A stretch of 64,000 nucleotides of DNA from Runella sp. CRIBMP (GCF_009905605.1 NZ_JAAAKZ010000017.1:1-64000), one strand, 5' to 3'. Positions 44,741 to 54,605 are shown, counted from the stretch's first letter. The notes: generated by a model from the sequence alone, not told the origin. Translations and numbers: made by a program.

Positions 44741-45640
44741 ATGTCTAAAACATACTATTGGTTGGGGGCCGCAATGGTTTTTTTAGCGGCTTTTTGCTTT
44801 GCACTGAAAGGAATATTTATCAAATTGGCGTACCGTTATGAGATAGATACTATTTCACTTTTGACGCTTAGGATGGGGCTTTCGTTTCCTATTTATGCAT
44901 TTTTTGCCTTTCGCCTTACTGCACAAGAAACCAATGTTCGGTTTACCATAAAAGATTGGTTGTGGGTAGCAGGTTTGGGAATTACGGGGTATTATTTTTC
45001 AAGTTATTTTAATTTTTTGGCGTTTAATTACATCAGTGCAGGACTAGAACGAATCCTCTTGTTTACGTATCCTACGTTTGTATTGGTTATTAACGCCTTT
45101 TTTAGAAGAAAACGTGTAACCAAACTGCAAATGGCGGCCTTGGGCTTAACCTACTTTGGGATTTTGGTGGCATTTCTGCAAAACATTGAGCCGGGGCAGC
45201 AAAAAAACCTCATTTTAGGTGCTTTTTGGGTTACGTTGAGCGGGTTGGTGTATGCGTTTTATTTGGTAGGGGGTGATAAAATCATTCCCAAAGTAGGCTC
45301 ACAAAAATTTACGAGCTACGCAATGATTGCAGCCACCATTCCAACCATTTTACATTGTTATGTCGTCAACGGTCTCGAAATTTGGCACTATCCGCCGCAG
45401 GTATATTGGATTGGAATCACGATGGCCATTGTGGTTACGGTACTGCCTACGTTTGCGTTGGCGGAGGGAATCAAGCGGGTAGGAGCAGGAAATGCGTCTA
45501 TTATTGCCAGTATCGGTCCCATTTTTACGATTTTTCTGGCTACCACTATTTTAGACGAACAAATTACCGCACTTCAGATTTTCGGAACATTGCTGGTGCT
45601 TGTGGGTGTATTTCTGATAAGTTGGAAAGGTAAAAAGTGA
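44741..45640 (+). CDS. EamA/DMT family transporter
   Basis: A 299-residue inner-membrane protein with ten predicted helices in two EamA repeats: GIFIKLAYRYEIDTISLLTL at the first and ASIIASIGPIFTIFLATTIL at the second. The family exports metabolites or amino acids. Substrate unknown. The DUF2254 gene follows 89 bases later on the same strand. Confidence 0.8.
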   Translation: MSKTYYWLGAAMVFLAAFCFALKGIFIKLAYRYEIDTISLLTLRMGLSFPIYAFFAFRLTAQETNVRFTIKDWLWVAGLGITGYYFSSYFNFLAFNYISAGLERILLFTYPTFVLVINAFFRRKRVTKLQMAALGLTYFGILVAFLQNIEPGQQKNLILGAFWVTLSGLVYAFYLVGGDKIIPKVGSQKFTSYAMIAATIPTILHCYVVNGLEIWHYPPQVYWIGITMAIVVTVLPTFALAEGIKRVGAGNASIIASIGPIFTIFLATTILDEQITALQIFGTLLVLVGVFLISWKGKK

Positions 45641-45729
45641 ATTAGGAAAATGCTGATAATCGCCTAATTTTGACCTGATTTCATTTTATCGTACACTTCA
45701 ACATTGGAGTTGTTTTTTTTCTTAATCGT

Positions 45730-47112
45730 ATGTTTTTTCGCCGCATTTATCAATTTCATGAACGAATCAAGTCAAATTGGCTGTGGTTGGTTTTGACTTC
45801 TTATTTGATTACCGCTTTGTTGACGCTTGGCCTCCACGCTTGGCGACCAGGGGAGGCGGGAGTGCTTTTAGATGGGTTTTTGACGGCTCTGGCCGGCATT
45901 TTAACCACGATTGTAGTGACTACTTTTTCGTTTGTATTTGTGGCACTGCAATTGGCTTCGGTTCAGTTTTCACCGCGTATCATACGGTCTTTTTTTGAAT
46001 ATGATCAATTTAGCCGCTTTTTTCTGTGGTCATTTCTTGCGTGTGTAGCGTACTTGATGGGTTTACAATATTTTGGGTGGTCAGATGCGGCCCTGATCTA
46101 TCCCAAATTCGGGATTGTTGGTAGCTTTTACCTGATTATAATGGTGTTTCCGTTATTCATTCATCACATTATTGGCAACATCAACGCGTCCAGTATTACA
46201 CACAACATTGCCCTTCGAACCGTTCGAGAAATCGACGAATTGTACGAGGCACTACCGCCCCTGCCTGAAACAGAAACGGTGATTCGGATTAGGTCACCCA
46301 TCAGCGGGTACTTGGATTCTTTGCGGTATCAAAAGTTAGCCCAAATTTTTCCCGATGACCGTCATGTTAGAATGGACGTGCGTCCGCACATTGGCAGTTT
46401 TGTTATTCAAGGGGGAATTTTAGCCGAAATAAAGTGCCCTTCTGAGAAAAAATCCCTTTTTAAGGCATTAGAAAAAGAAATGTCGGCTTGTTTTGTGGTG
46501 GATAAATTTCGCAGTTATAAACAGGATATTCCCTTCGGAATCAGGCAATTGGTCGATATAGCCATTAAAGCCATCTCGCCAGCCGTCAATGACCCAACTA
46601 CTGCCCTAAACTGCCTTGATTATCTAGGAACAATCATCGAAAAAGCAGCGTTGAGTGAAACTGTCTCGAAAGAGGCAAAACTGTTGGCCGAGAAAAATAT
46701 TTTTATTCGGGAATTTAGCTTCGAACAACTCGTGGATTTGGCCTTCGATCAAATTTATTTTTGGGGAAGAGAGGATTACATCGTTGTGAGGCACATTATC
46801 AAGACCATCACTAATTTGGTGCCCTTTATGCCTACCTCTGACAGACTTTTGGTAATAGCCCATCAAGTAGATGATTTGGAATTGCAGTACCTCCATACCA
46901 TAACTCCAGATTCGTCAACAAAATATGCGGGTTCTTTTGCTAGGTGCGAACACCGAAATAGTCTTCGGGATCATTTGACGGAATTTTATGAGGCCGTCAT
47001 TAAACGAATCGAGCAGCTGGATGCCAAAGAAGAAAGGATTCAAAAGAAAGTGGCGGTATATAAGCGTTATCTGAAAGACTTAGATTCGAGCTGGGAAGAA
47101 GCGCGGTTTTGA
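45730..47112 (+). CDS. DUF2254 family membrane protein
   Basis: A 460-residue protein with four N-terminal membrane helices (~15-140) and a long cytoplasmic region. The family's core is visible in SPRIIRSFFEYDQFSRFFLW and AIKAISPAVNDPTTALNCLD (~280-299). Function unknown. It ends exactly at a strong bidirectional terminator. Confidence 0.8.
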   Translation: MFFRRIYQFHERIKSNWLWLVLTSYLITALLTLGLHAWRPGEAGVLLDGFLTALAGILTTIVVTTFSFVFVALQLASVQFSPRIIRSFFEYDQFSRFFLWSFLACVAYLMGLQYFGWSDAALIYPKFGIVGSFYLIIMVFPLFIHHIIGNINASSITHNIALRTVREIDELYEALPPLPETETVIRIRSPISGYLDSLRYQKLAQIFPDDRHVRMDVRPHIGSFVIQGGILAEIKCPSEKKSLFKALEKEMSACFVVDKFRSYKQDIPFGIRQLVDIAIKAISPAVNDPTTALNCLDYLGTIIEKAALSETVSKEAKLLAEKNIFIREFSFEQLVDLAFDQIYFWGREDYIVVRHIIKTITNLVPFMPTSDRLLVIAHQVDDLELQYLHTITPDSSTKYAGSFARCEHRNSLRDHLTEFYEAVIKRIEQLDAKEERIQKKVAVYKRYLKDLDSSWEEARF

Positions 47113-47158
47113 AAATAAAATGCTGAAGGCAGAAACAATGCCTTCAGCATTTTATTTT
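47112..47158. terminator. bidirectional terminator between DUF2254 and aldo/keto reductase genes
   Basis: A perfect 20-bp stem (47112-47131 with 47139-47158) around GAAACAA, flanked by A/T tracts, between convergent genes. Confidence 0.9.
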
Positions 47159-47162
47159 GCTC

Positions 47163-48134
47163 CTATTGACTCCAGCTGGTTGGTTCGCGGTCCCAGCGGT
47201 GGCCTTTGAGTATTTCGAGCAATTCTGCCTCTAATCCCGCGCCGTCAGAAGAGGCCATATTGGCTTCTACGTTACGAAGTTTGCGCATTCCTGGAATGGT
47301 GGTTGCCACATCGGGATTACTTAAAATAAACCGCAGCGCCATTTCTGGCATGGTCATCCCCGACGGAATCAGTGGCCGTAGCGCATCGGCGTGGTCGACG
47401 CTGGAGTTGAGGTTTTCGGGTACAAAATACGTAGCTCGCCAATCGTTCGAGGGGAATGTGGTTTCTTTGGTCATTGTTCCAGTGAGCGTACCTTCATCAA
47501 ATGGCACACGGGCAATCACGGCTACGTCCAACTCGCGGCATAACGGAAACAGATTGTCTTCGGGCGCTTGGTCAAAAATATTATAAATGACTTGCACCGA
47601 CGAAATAAGCCCTGTTTTGAGGGTGTTCAGTACATTATCGGGTTCCCAGCGATTTACACTGATGCCCCAGTGAAGTACTTTTCCGTCGCGGGTTAGTTGC
47701 TCAATCGCTTTTTGCCATTCTTCATGCTGTGCCCAATGGTCTTCCCATACGTGAAACTGCTGTAAATCAATGGTTTCAACGCCGAGATTCTGAAGGCTTT
47801 TTTCGGTGTACTCAATAATATGTGACGCTGGAAAGCATTCTTCCAACGGATATTCTGCTTTGGATGGCCATTTAAAGTTCTTGGGCGGGATTTTGGTGGC
47901 CACGTACAGACGTTGGTCTGGATGACGTTTTACTAGCTCGCCGAGGGTTCGTTCGCTTTGCCCAGCACCGTATCCCCAGGCGGTGTCAAAGAAATTACAG
48001 CCTAGTTCGACGGAGCGATTCAATGCCGCATTGTATTCATTTTCTTCGGAGCCAGTCCATCCTGCTAGCCCCCACATTCCGTAGCCGATTTCGCTTACCT
48101 GCCAATCAGTTCTTCCAAATCTTCTATATTGCAT
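47163..48134 (-). CDS. aldo/keto reductase
   Basis: A 323-residue TIM-barrel NADPH oxidoreductase. D50 and Y55 (FFDTAWGYGAGQSE) and K81 (VATKIPPKN) are catalytic; the usual active-site His is replaced around FHVWEDHW. It may act on small aldehydes or sugars. Divergent from the AsmA-like gene; the gap carries two pairs of repeats. Confidence 0.85.
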   Translation of the reverse strand: MQYRRFGRTDWQVSEIGYGMWGLAGWTGSEENEYNAALNRSVELGCNFFDTAWGYGAGQSERTLGELVKRHPDQRLYVATKIPPKNFKWPSKAEYPLEECFPASHIIEYTEKSLQNLGVETIDLQQFHVWEDHWAQHEEWQKAIEQLTRDGKVLHWGISVNRWEPDNVLNTLKTGLISSVQVIYNIFDQAPEDNLFPLCRELDVAVIARVPFDEGTLTGTMTKETTFPSNDWRATYFVPENLNSSVDHADALRPLIPSGMTMPEMALRFILSNPDVATTIPGMRKLRNVEANMASSDGAGLEAELLEILKGHRWDREPTSWSQ

Positions 48135-48150
48135 CGTGTTGGTATGATAT

Positions 48151-48194
48151 TTTTATGTAATAAAAGTAATGTATATTGTAGTATTACTTTTATA
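48151..48194. promoter_or_regulatory. nested palindromes in the aldo/keto reductase promoter
   Basis: TTTTAT-GTA-ATAAAA (48151-48165) overlaps ATAAAAGTAAT (48160-48170), which is inverted at 48183-48193 (ATTACTTTTAT). Such overlapping dyads suggest regulator binding or a terminator-like leader. Confidence 0.45.
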
Positions 48195-48210
48195 TAAAAA
48201 TGACTTTGGC

Positions 48211-48239
48211 GCAAAGTGACCATTTTAGTTTGCAAAGTG
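48211..48239. promoter_or_regulatory. direct repeat GCAAAGTG, 21 bp apart
   Basis: GCAAAGTG at 48211-48218 and 48232-48239, spaced exactly two helical turns. It sits between the divergent aldo/keto reductase and AsmA-like genes. The plus-strand -7 candidate TACGTTTG (48263-48270) lies downstream. Confidence 0.4.
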
Positions 48240-48297
48240 CTCGTTATCAATATCTTTTTATTTACGTTTGACAGTTTGTTATTTTTCGGTTTCAAGT

Positions 48298-50751
48298 ATG
48301 TCTTTTTCCAAAACAACTCAAATCATCCTTTCCTTATTCGGCGTGTTAGCGGTTGTGATGGGAGGTATGTTGACTTGGGCCTATCAATACCGCGACGACG
48401 CTTTTCAATACATTCTAAAAAAAGCAAATCAAGAGATTAATGGTCGGTTGACGGCCCGTGATTTTGGTTTTACGCCTTTTGCTAACGGAATTGGCTTCTC
48501 TTTCTCGCTTTTTGATGTTCATTTGCAAGATACGGCTTATGCAAGGCATCGTGCAGAATTTCTTTTTATTCAGCAACTTACGATTCAGGTAGATATGAAA
48601 AGTCTGTTTAAAAAAGAATTTCAGATTAAATCAATTTGTTTGAAAGAAGGTAAAATCAATATCCTTGTCGATAAAGAAGGGTACAGTAATCTCAGCGTTT
48701 TTCGTCCACGAGATAGCTTGTCAGTAGGCCAAAAGAGAGACTCTACATCCCTCAATAAAGTAATTGGAAATTTAAAGGATGTGTGCCTCAAAAATGTGTC
48801 CTTCTCTTTGGAAAATATCCGCAAAGACCAACACATTGCCTTAAAAGCCGAAGATTTGACCAATTACGTCAACCGAAGGGATACGCTTTGGGAGTTGGAG
48901 TTGAAAGGGAATGTCTATTTTGATGAAATGGCGTTCAATAAAAAGCGGGGTGCGTTTCTGAGCCATAAGCCCACCGAACTGGATATGAACATGACGTTTA
49001 GCTCTCAAACGTCCTTTTTGCGCATTTTTCCTTCCAAAGTCAAAGTCTATGACGATACATTTGAATTGAAAGGCAGCTTTGATTTTGCACCTCAAGGCCA
49101 CGCTCGCCTTGAAATTAAGACTGATACAATTCACGCGACGCGGGCATTGGCGATTATCCCCAAACGGTTAGCCGATACAATTAGTCGGTTTAATATTTTG
49201 CCCGTCGTAACTGCTACCGTCCAGTTGGATGCGCCGTTGTTTCAACGGGAAAACCCAACGGTGTCAATTGATTTTCAGACCAAAAGGTTTAATTATGAAA
49301 GCCCCATTGGCGCTATACTAAATGTATTGGCAACGGCCCATTTTACCAATCAGGCCAATCCTGCGCTGCCGGCAAGTGATCAAAACTCCCGCCTGATTGC
49401 CAAGCATATAACGGGTCAATTGTATGGAAATATCCCGTTGAACACTTTTTTTACGGTCACTGATTTTGAGGCACCCTTTCTGTCCATGGAGGGCAATTTT
49501 AAAGCAGATTTACCCCAATTAAATTCATTGTTTGACGAGCATTACTTTAAATTAAATGCAGGAAAAGCACTTATCAGTTATTGTTATACGGGCAAAATGA
49601 ACCCTATTTTTAACGAAAAAACCAATGAATTGAATGGGAAGTTGGACGGGAACGCCAAACTCGAAAATGCCGCTTTTACGTATTTTCCTCAACGAATGAA
49701 TTTTACCCGTATGTACAGCACTATCCGATTCAATGAAAAAACGGTCGATTTGTCCTACCTACATTTTAACCACCGGCGAAACAAAATTCGGATAAGTGGC
49801 AAAGTGACGGGGCTGTTGCCTTATGCGTTCAATTCGTCCGATAAAGTCAATGGATACATAGCTCTGTTTACGCCAGATTTGGGTTTGGATTGGATTCGAG
49901 ATTATAACAAAACACTTTCCAGAAAAAACAATAAACTTTTTACCAAATTGATTGCCAAAATCGCTTCACAGCTTGAATTGAAGGCGGTGGTGATGGCCAA
50001 AAAAGTGCATTATCGTAAGTTTGAAGCTACGAATGTAAAAGGGCACATCTATTTCAGCGAGAAATCAGTAAAATGTGAAAATGTAAGAATGAACGCCTTT
50101 GGCGGTGATTTTCAAGTCACTGGAGGGATTGAGGATTTTGATCGCCCGGTGCACCGCCTATATGCACGTGGAAATGTAAATCATGCAGATGTTCAAAAGG
50201 TTTTTTATGCATTTGAAAATTTTGGCCAGACCACCATTTCGGACCGTAATCTCAGCGGAAAAATCAGCACGGATTTCACTTACAGCAGTCAATTGACGAC
50301 TTCATTTAAGTTTGTACCAGCGAGTATGAAAGGGCGTCTTTCATTTGAGCTGTCCAATGGTGAACTGAATCATTTTGAACCAATTCAACGGATTCAAAAG
50401 ATATTTTTTAGAAAAAGAGATTTTGAAAACGTGCGGTTTGAGAACATCAAAAACCAGTTTATTCTACAGGGGCAAGAGCTAAATATGGAGCAAATGAAAA
50501 TCGAGTCCAGCGTGCTGACCTTTTTTGTGGGAGGCACCTACAGTTTCAGAGATAAAACGGACTTGTTGGTGCAGGTACCGCTAAGCAACCTGAAACGGAG
50601 CACCGATGATACCATAATGCATAACTTAAATGGAAATAATTTGGTCATAAGGGCTTTGGACGAAAAAGGGGAAATCAAATTGAAATATCAATTGGATTGG
50701 CGCAAGAAGCTAAGACGGGCCGACCGACCAGACTCGCCGCTCTTAAACTAA
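48298..50751 (+). CDS. AsmA-like protein
   Basis: An 817-residue protein with one N-terminal membrane helix (~8-28) and a long beta-rich periplasmic part. The start (FQYILKKANQEINGRLTARD), the repeated FHLQDT/AEF-type strands and the C-terminal SFELSNGELNHFEPIQRIQK are typical of AsmA/TamB-like proteins, thought to carry lipids between the membranes or act in outer-membrane assembly. A TTG at 48268 could add 10 residues but overlaps a promoter-like box; the ATG at 48298 was chosen. Single gene. Confidence 0.75.
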   Translation: MSFSKTTQIILSLFGVLAVVMGGMLTWAYQYRDDAFQYILKKANQEINGRLTARDFGFTPFANGIGFSFSLFDVHLQDTAYARHRAEFLFIQQLTIQVDMKSLFKKEFQIKSICLKEGKINILVDKEGYSNLSVFRPRDSLSVGQKRDSTSLNKVIGNLKDVCLKNVSFSLENIRKDQHIALKAEDLTNYVNRRDTLWELELKGNVYFDEMAFNKKRGAFLSHKPTELDMNMTFSSQTSFLRIFPSKVKVYDDTFELKGSFDFAPQGHARLEIKTDTIHATRALAIIPKRLADTISRFNILPVVTATVQLDAPLFQRENPTVSIDFQTKRFNYESPIGAILNVLATAHFTNQANPALPASDQNSRLIAKHITGQLYGNIPLNTFFTVTDFEAPFLSMEGNFKADLPQLNSLFDEHYFKLNAGKALISYCYTGKMNPIFNEKTNELNGKLDGNAKLENAAFTYFPQRMNFTRMYSTIRFNEKTVDLSYLHFNHRRNKIRISGKVTGLLPYAFNSSDKVNGYIALFTPDLGLDWIRDYNKTLSRKNNKLFTKLIAKIASQLELKAVVMAKKVHYRKFEATNVKGHIYFSEKSVKCENVRMNAFGGDFQVTGGIEDFDRPVHRLYARGNVNHADVQKVFYAFENFGQTTISDRNLSGKISTDFTYSSQLTTSFKFVPASMKGRLSFELSNGELNHFEPIQRIQKIFFRKRDFENVRFENIKNQFILQGQELNMEQMKIESSVLTFFVGGTYSFRDKTDLLVQVPLSNLKRSTDDTIMHNLNGNNLVIRALDEKGEIKLKYQLDWRKKLRRADRPDSPLLN

Positions 50752-50778
50752 GATAACCTTTATTTTTGAAAGATGGTG

Positions 50779-50795
50779 TTAACAATTTCTTAACA
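50779..50795 (+). promoter_or_regulatory. Pho-box-like direct repeat before the PiT gene
   Basis: TTAACA-ATTTC-TTAACA: two exact 6-base units spaced by 5, period 11. This equals the PhoP/PhoB arrangement known from Bacillus (TT(A/T/C)ACA repeats) and the 11-bp phase of the E. coli Pho box. It lies where the -33 element of the downstream promoter (-7 at 50816) should be. Confidence 0.6.
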
Positions 50796-50815
50796 TACGC
50801 CTCAAAAGTTTACTT

Positions 50816-50823
50816 TACCTTTG
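50816..50823 (+). promoter_or_regulatory. -7 element of the PiT gene
   Basis: TACCTTTG, an exact TAnnTTTG box. No TTTG lies 19-21 bases upstream; that position is taken by the second TTAACA, suggesting an activator-dependent promoter. Confidence 0.6.
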
Positions 50824-50900
50824 CCCTCAAAACCTAACTTAATAAACACATAAGTAGATAGTTTACATAGGTGTAAGCCTTTAAGTATCAAAAAGAAGGT

Positions 50901-50935
50901 GAAGAGTGAACTATAAACGATAAACTACGAACTCC
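50901..50935 (+). repeat. heptad-periodic leader before the PiT gene
   Basis: GAAGAGT, GAACTAT, AAACGAT, AAACTAC, GAACTCC: five units in exact 7-base phase, ending 2 bases before the ATG. The same phasing precedes rplV, rpmJ and rpsK. Confidence 0.45.
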
Positions 50936-50937
50936 CC

Positions 50938-52356
50938 ATGTTTGGCTTAGAAACAGACATTTTTATTCTTCTCTGTATTTGCATTTTATGCGCCTGTGCT
51001 TTTGAATTTGTCAATGGTTTTCATGATACCGCCAACGCCGTTGCTACCGTTATTTACACCAATTCCCTCAAACCCACAACCGCTGTTATCTGGTCGGGTT
51101 TTTGTAATTTTTTGGGTGTTATCTTGGGGGGGATTGCCGTGGCAATGGGAATTGTGAATCTTTTGCCCGTTGAGTTGCTCATTGACCAAAATGTATATCA
51201 CAGCATCGCAATGGTGCTTGCATTGCTATTGAGCGCCATCATCTGGAATTTTGGAACTTGGTATTTTGGATTGCCATCTTCGAGCTCGCATACGTTGATT
51301 GGCTCTATCTTGGGAGTCGGTTTGGCGTTTTCGGTGATGCCCGAAGCCACCGACGGTGCGGGCGTAAACTGGGGCAAGGCCACCGAAATCTTTGGGTCGT
51401 TGCTATTGTCGCCGCTGGTTGGGTTTAGTTTGGCCGTTATTCTCATGTTTGTTTTACGACGTGCCTTAAGTAAAGAAGCCCGCGAACAAGTATTTAGTGA
51501 ACCTAAGAAAAACCAAAAGCCGCCTTTGTGGATTCGAATTGTGCTGATTGTAACATGTACAGGGGTAAGTTTTTTCCATGGTAACAACGACGGACAGAAG
51601 GGAGTGGGGCTAGTTATGCTGATTTTGATTGGTATTGTACCCACCTATTTTGCACTTAACAATGAAGTAGACCCTAAGTCACTGAAGCAAAACTTGGTGA
51701 CTATCGAACAAACATTGGCGAAGATTGATACCACATTGCTAGGAATCGAAGAGAAAAAACAACTCTCAAAAATCAGAAGTAGCAGCAATGACCTGAATAC
51801 CTTAGTGGTGCACACCACAGAAGGGAAAATACGGCAGGATGAGCGCCTGAATGCGCGCCGTGATATATTGGTGATTAACAGCAATTTGAAAAAACTGACA
51901 GAAAGTGCTTCGGCCAACTTTAGTGAGCAGGATAAAGCGTCCATCAAAGAAAATACCGATGATAAAAAAGGGCTGCGGCGGTATACCGATTATGCACCTT
52001 TTTGGGTGGTATTGATGATTTCACTTTCGTTGGGTTTGGGTACGATGGTGGGTTGGAAACGTATTGTAGTGACCGTGGGCGAAAAAATCGGTAAGTCTCA
52101 CCTTACCTATGCGCAGGGCGCATCGGCAGAACTGGTAGCAGCCAGTACGATAGGCTTGGCATCTGGATTGGGACTTCCCGTGAGTACTACGCACATGCTC
52201 TCGTCGGGGATTGCGGGCACGATGGTGGCCAGCAAAGGAATCAAAAACCTGCAAGCTAAAACGGTTCGAAATATTTTGCTTGCGTGGGTTTTGACGTTAC
52301 CCGTTTCTATTTTTCTTTCGTTTACACTCTATGTATTTTTCCGCTGGATTTTATAA
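50938..52356 (+). CDS. PiT family inorganic phosphate transporter
   Basis: A 472-residue low-affinity phosphate (metal-phosphate) symporter. The duplicated PiT signatures are visible: FEFVNGFHDTANAVATVIYT (~23-42) and the second half SAELVAASTIGLASGLGLPV with STTHMLSSGI (~390-420). A hydrophilic central loop of ~110 residues (~240-350) separates the halves. The leader carries a Pho-box-like repeat and a heptad-periodic stretch; the ATG follows GAACTCCCC. Confidence 0.92.
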   Translation: MFGLETDIFILLCICILCACAFEFVNGFHDTANAVATVIYTNSLKPTTAVIWSGFCNFLGVILGGIAVAMGIVNLLPVELLIDQNVYHSIAMVLALLLSAIIWNFGTWYFGLPSSSSHTLIGSILGVGLAFSVMPEATDGAGVNWGKATEIFGSLLLSPLVGFSLAVILMFVLRRALSKEAREQVFSEPKKNQKPPLWIRIVLIVTCTGVSFFHGNNDGQKGVGLVMLILIGIVPTYFALNNEVDPKSLKQNLVTIEQTLAKIDTTLLGIEEKKQLSKIRSSSNDLNTLVVHTTEGKIRQDERLNARRDILVINSNLKKLTESASANFSEQDKASIKENTDDKKGLRRYTDYAPFWVVLMISLSLGLGTMVGWKRIVVTVGEKIGKSHLTYAQGASAELVAASTIGLASGLGLPVSTTHMLSSGIAGTMVASKGIKNLQAKTVRNILLAWVLTLPVSIFLSFTLYVFFRWIL

Positions 52357-52384
52357 CTCAAAAATACTGACGGAAATATCTTTT

Positions 52385-52422
52385 AAAAACCTGACGGAAT
52401 TTCGACTCCGTCAGGTTTTTTT
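52385..52422 (+). terminator. terminator after the PiT gene
   Basis: A perfect 14-bp stem AAAAACCTGACGGA/TCCGTCAGGTTTTT with an ATTTCGAC loop and further Ts. Confidence 0.9.
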
Positions 52423-52513
52423 ATGCAACATTTGAGCACTATTTCGCGTTAAAGTTTAGCAGAAATTAATCATTTTGCTAACTTAGCCGCTTACGCATCG
52501 CACCTGACTTATT

Positions 52514-54541
52514 ATGCAAAAGCATACATTCATATCCGGCTTGGCCTTTGTGGGTTTAATGGCCATTTTGACCGCGTGTAATTCTACACAATCTATTTTT
52601 AAACAGGGAGTTCGCAAGTTTGACAACGGTGAATACAGCCTGGCAATTAAGGATTTACAGACGGCAGTTACCGCTGGTTACGAACTTGGTCGTGCCAATT
52701 ATCTCATTGCTGAATCGTTTCGCATGTCGAATCGTTTTGAGTTGGCGGTTCCGTATTATCAAAAAGCCTTAGAAAACGGGATAACCAACCCAGAAGCTCC
52801 TTTTAATTATGCCTTTGCACTCAAAGCCGCTGGCAAATACGCTGAAGCTGCCGCTCAACTCGAAAAATACATCGCGAGCAACCCTACCAATAAAGTAGCA
52901 ACCGAAAAAGCAAACCGTGAGTTGTATACGCTCAAAGCTATTGACATTATCCAGCAGAAAAAGACCTTTTACCAAATCAAGAATTTGGAGAAACTCAATA
53001 CTGCTGGTGCGGAATTTTCGCCTTTCGTCAAAGATGAAGACTTGATTTTTGCCGCTACCCGCAAAGAGACCCAGTACAAAAACAACGGTATGCCAATGAC
53101 GGGGATTTATAAAGTAAAATTGGCGGAAAACTATGACGAAACAGGTGGAGAACCCGAAATATTCAGTCCTGCCTTATTTTTGGAAGGGGTCAATGAAGCC
53201 AACGTTACGTTTACCAAAGACGGAAAAACCGTTGTGTTTGCGCGAGGAAATACGGGTAAAAAGAAAGGAACGGCCGATGTAGATTTGTACCTGAGCCGCT
53301 TTGCGAGTAATAAATGGACCGAGCCGCGCCTGATTCCAGTCAGTGATTCAGCCGCTTGGGACGGAAGCCCTGCCTTTTCGCGCGACGGGCGGACTTTGTA
53401 TTTCTGTTCCAATCGTCCTGGTGGCGTAGGAGGAATTGATATTTATCGAGCCAATATGGATGCCTCTGGGCGTTTTAGTAAGCCCGTCAATATGGGTAAA
53501 GATATCAATACGCCTGGCGATGAGATGTTTCCGTACGTAGGCCCCGATGCGAAACTGTATTTCGCGTCTGATGGTCATCCGGGCTTAGGCAAACTGGATT
53601 TATTTGTGGCAACGCGTTCTCAAGGGGTAATTACCATCGAAAACCTCGGCGCTCCCATCAATTCCCGCTTTGACGATTTCGGGCTGGTCTATCTTGATGA
53701 AGATATGAAATATGGTTTCTTCTCCTCCAACCGAGTGGGTGGCAAAGGAGATGACGATATTTATGCCTTTGAAGACGAAAGCGTAGGATTGGATTCTACC
53801 CAAATTGCCGAGCTTGAAAAACTGCCTCTGGATGACCCTCGTCGTCGGACGGTTGGTAAGCCCGAGCCGCCTAAAATTGTTAATTATTATTTGGCAGGAA
53901 CCATTTCATCCAATGAAACACCAGCGGCGTTGCTCGATTCGGCCATTGTAAAAATATTTGAAATCAGTGCCGATAGCTTGGTAGGGCAAGGCGTTTCAAC
54001 AGGTGGCGGTGTATTTGGTACGTTTCCGCTGGAAGAAGGCAAGGATTATTCGTTGTTGATTGAAAAGCGGGGATATATCACTAAACGCGAGCCATTTACG
54101 ATGGCGGGCAAATCCATTCCGCAAATTTTCCGTAAGAAGCTGACGATGGATACCACGTTTTATGTAGCGCTGAAAATGGACCGTTTGGCGGTGAACAAAA
54201 CCTTCGTCCTAGAAAATATTTACTACGACTTGGATAAATTCAATATCCGTTCAGATGCGGCCATTGAACTGGACAAATTGGTTCAAATCCTGAAAGATAA
54301 CCCTACCGTAAGTATTGAGCTGAGTTCGCATACGGATGCGCGTGCTTCGGAGAGCTACAACAACAAACTGTCGCAAAATCGGGCACAATCGGCGGTAGAT
54401 TATATCGTGACGAAAGGAATTGAAAAAGAACGATTGATTGCCAAAGGTTACGGTGAGTCGCGGTTGATTATCAAGGAGGCCAAAACCGAAGAAGAACACC
54501 AGAAAAACCGCCGTACCGAGTTTACGATTTTGAGTTATTAA
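52514..54541 (+). CDS. PorE-like OmpA-family lipoprotein
   Basis: A 675-residue envelope protein. It has a lipoprotein signal (LTAC, C22), TPR repeats (~25-150), a PD40 beta-propeller (~160-430; SPFVKDEDLIFAATRK, SPAFSRDGRTLYFCSNRPGG, FGLVYLDEDMKYGFFSSNR), a carboxypeptidase-regulatory-like domain (~455-540) and a C-terminal OmpA peptidoglycan-binding domain (YYDLDKFNIRSDAAIELDKL, SHTDARASESYNNKLSQNRA). The domain order matches PorE of the type IX secretion system, though other OmpA lipoproteins share it. Single gene with its own terminator. Confidence 0.8.
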   Translation: MQKHTFISGLAFVGLMAILTACNSTQSIFKQGVRKFDNGEYSLAIKDLQTAVTAGYELGRANYLIAESFRMSNRFELAVPYYQKALENGITNPEAPFNYAFALKAAGKYAEAAAQLEKYIASNPTNKVATEKANRELYTLKAIDIIQQKKTFYQIKNLEKLNTAGAEFSPFVKDEDLIFAATRKETQYKNNGMPMTGIYKVKLAENYDETGGEPEIFSPALFLEGVNEANVTFTKDGKTVVFARGNTGKKKGTADVDLYLSRFASNKWTEPRLIPVSDSAAWDGSPAFSRDGRTLYFCSNRPGGVGGIDIYRANMDASGRFSKPVNMGKDINTPGDEMFPYVGPDAKLYFASDGHPGLGKLDLFVATRSQGVITIENLGAPINSRFDDFGLVYLDEDMKYGFFSSNRVGGKGDDDIYAFEDESVGLDSTQIAELEKLPLDDPRRRTVGKPEPPKIVNYYLAGTISSNETPAALLDSAIVKIFEISADSLVGQGVSTGGGVFGTFPLEEGKDYSLLIEKRGYITKREPFTMAGKSIPQIFRKKLTMDTTFYVALKMDRLAVNKTFVLENIYYDLDKFNIRSDAAIELDKLVQILKDNPTVSIELSSHTDARASESYNNKLSQNRAQSAVDYIVTKGIEKERLIAKGYGESRLIIKEAKTEEEHQKNRRTEFTILSY

Positions 54542-54569
54542 GAAAATGGAGTTTTAAGGAATTAATTGT

Positions 54570-54605
54570 GTAGCGACGCGCCATCATGCGTCGCTACTTT
54601 TTTTT
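54570..54605. terminator. terminator after the OmpA gene
   Basis: A perfect 10-bp stem GTAGCGACGC/GCGTCGCTAC around GCCATCAT, then eight Ts. It overlaps the stop codon of the convergent DUF1801 gene (54594). Confidence 0.85.
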
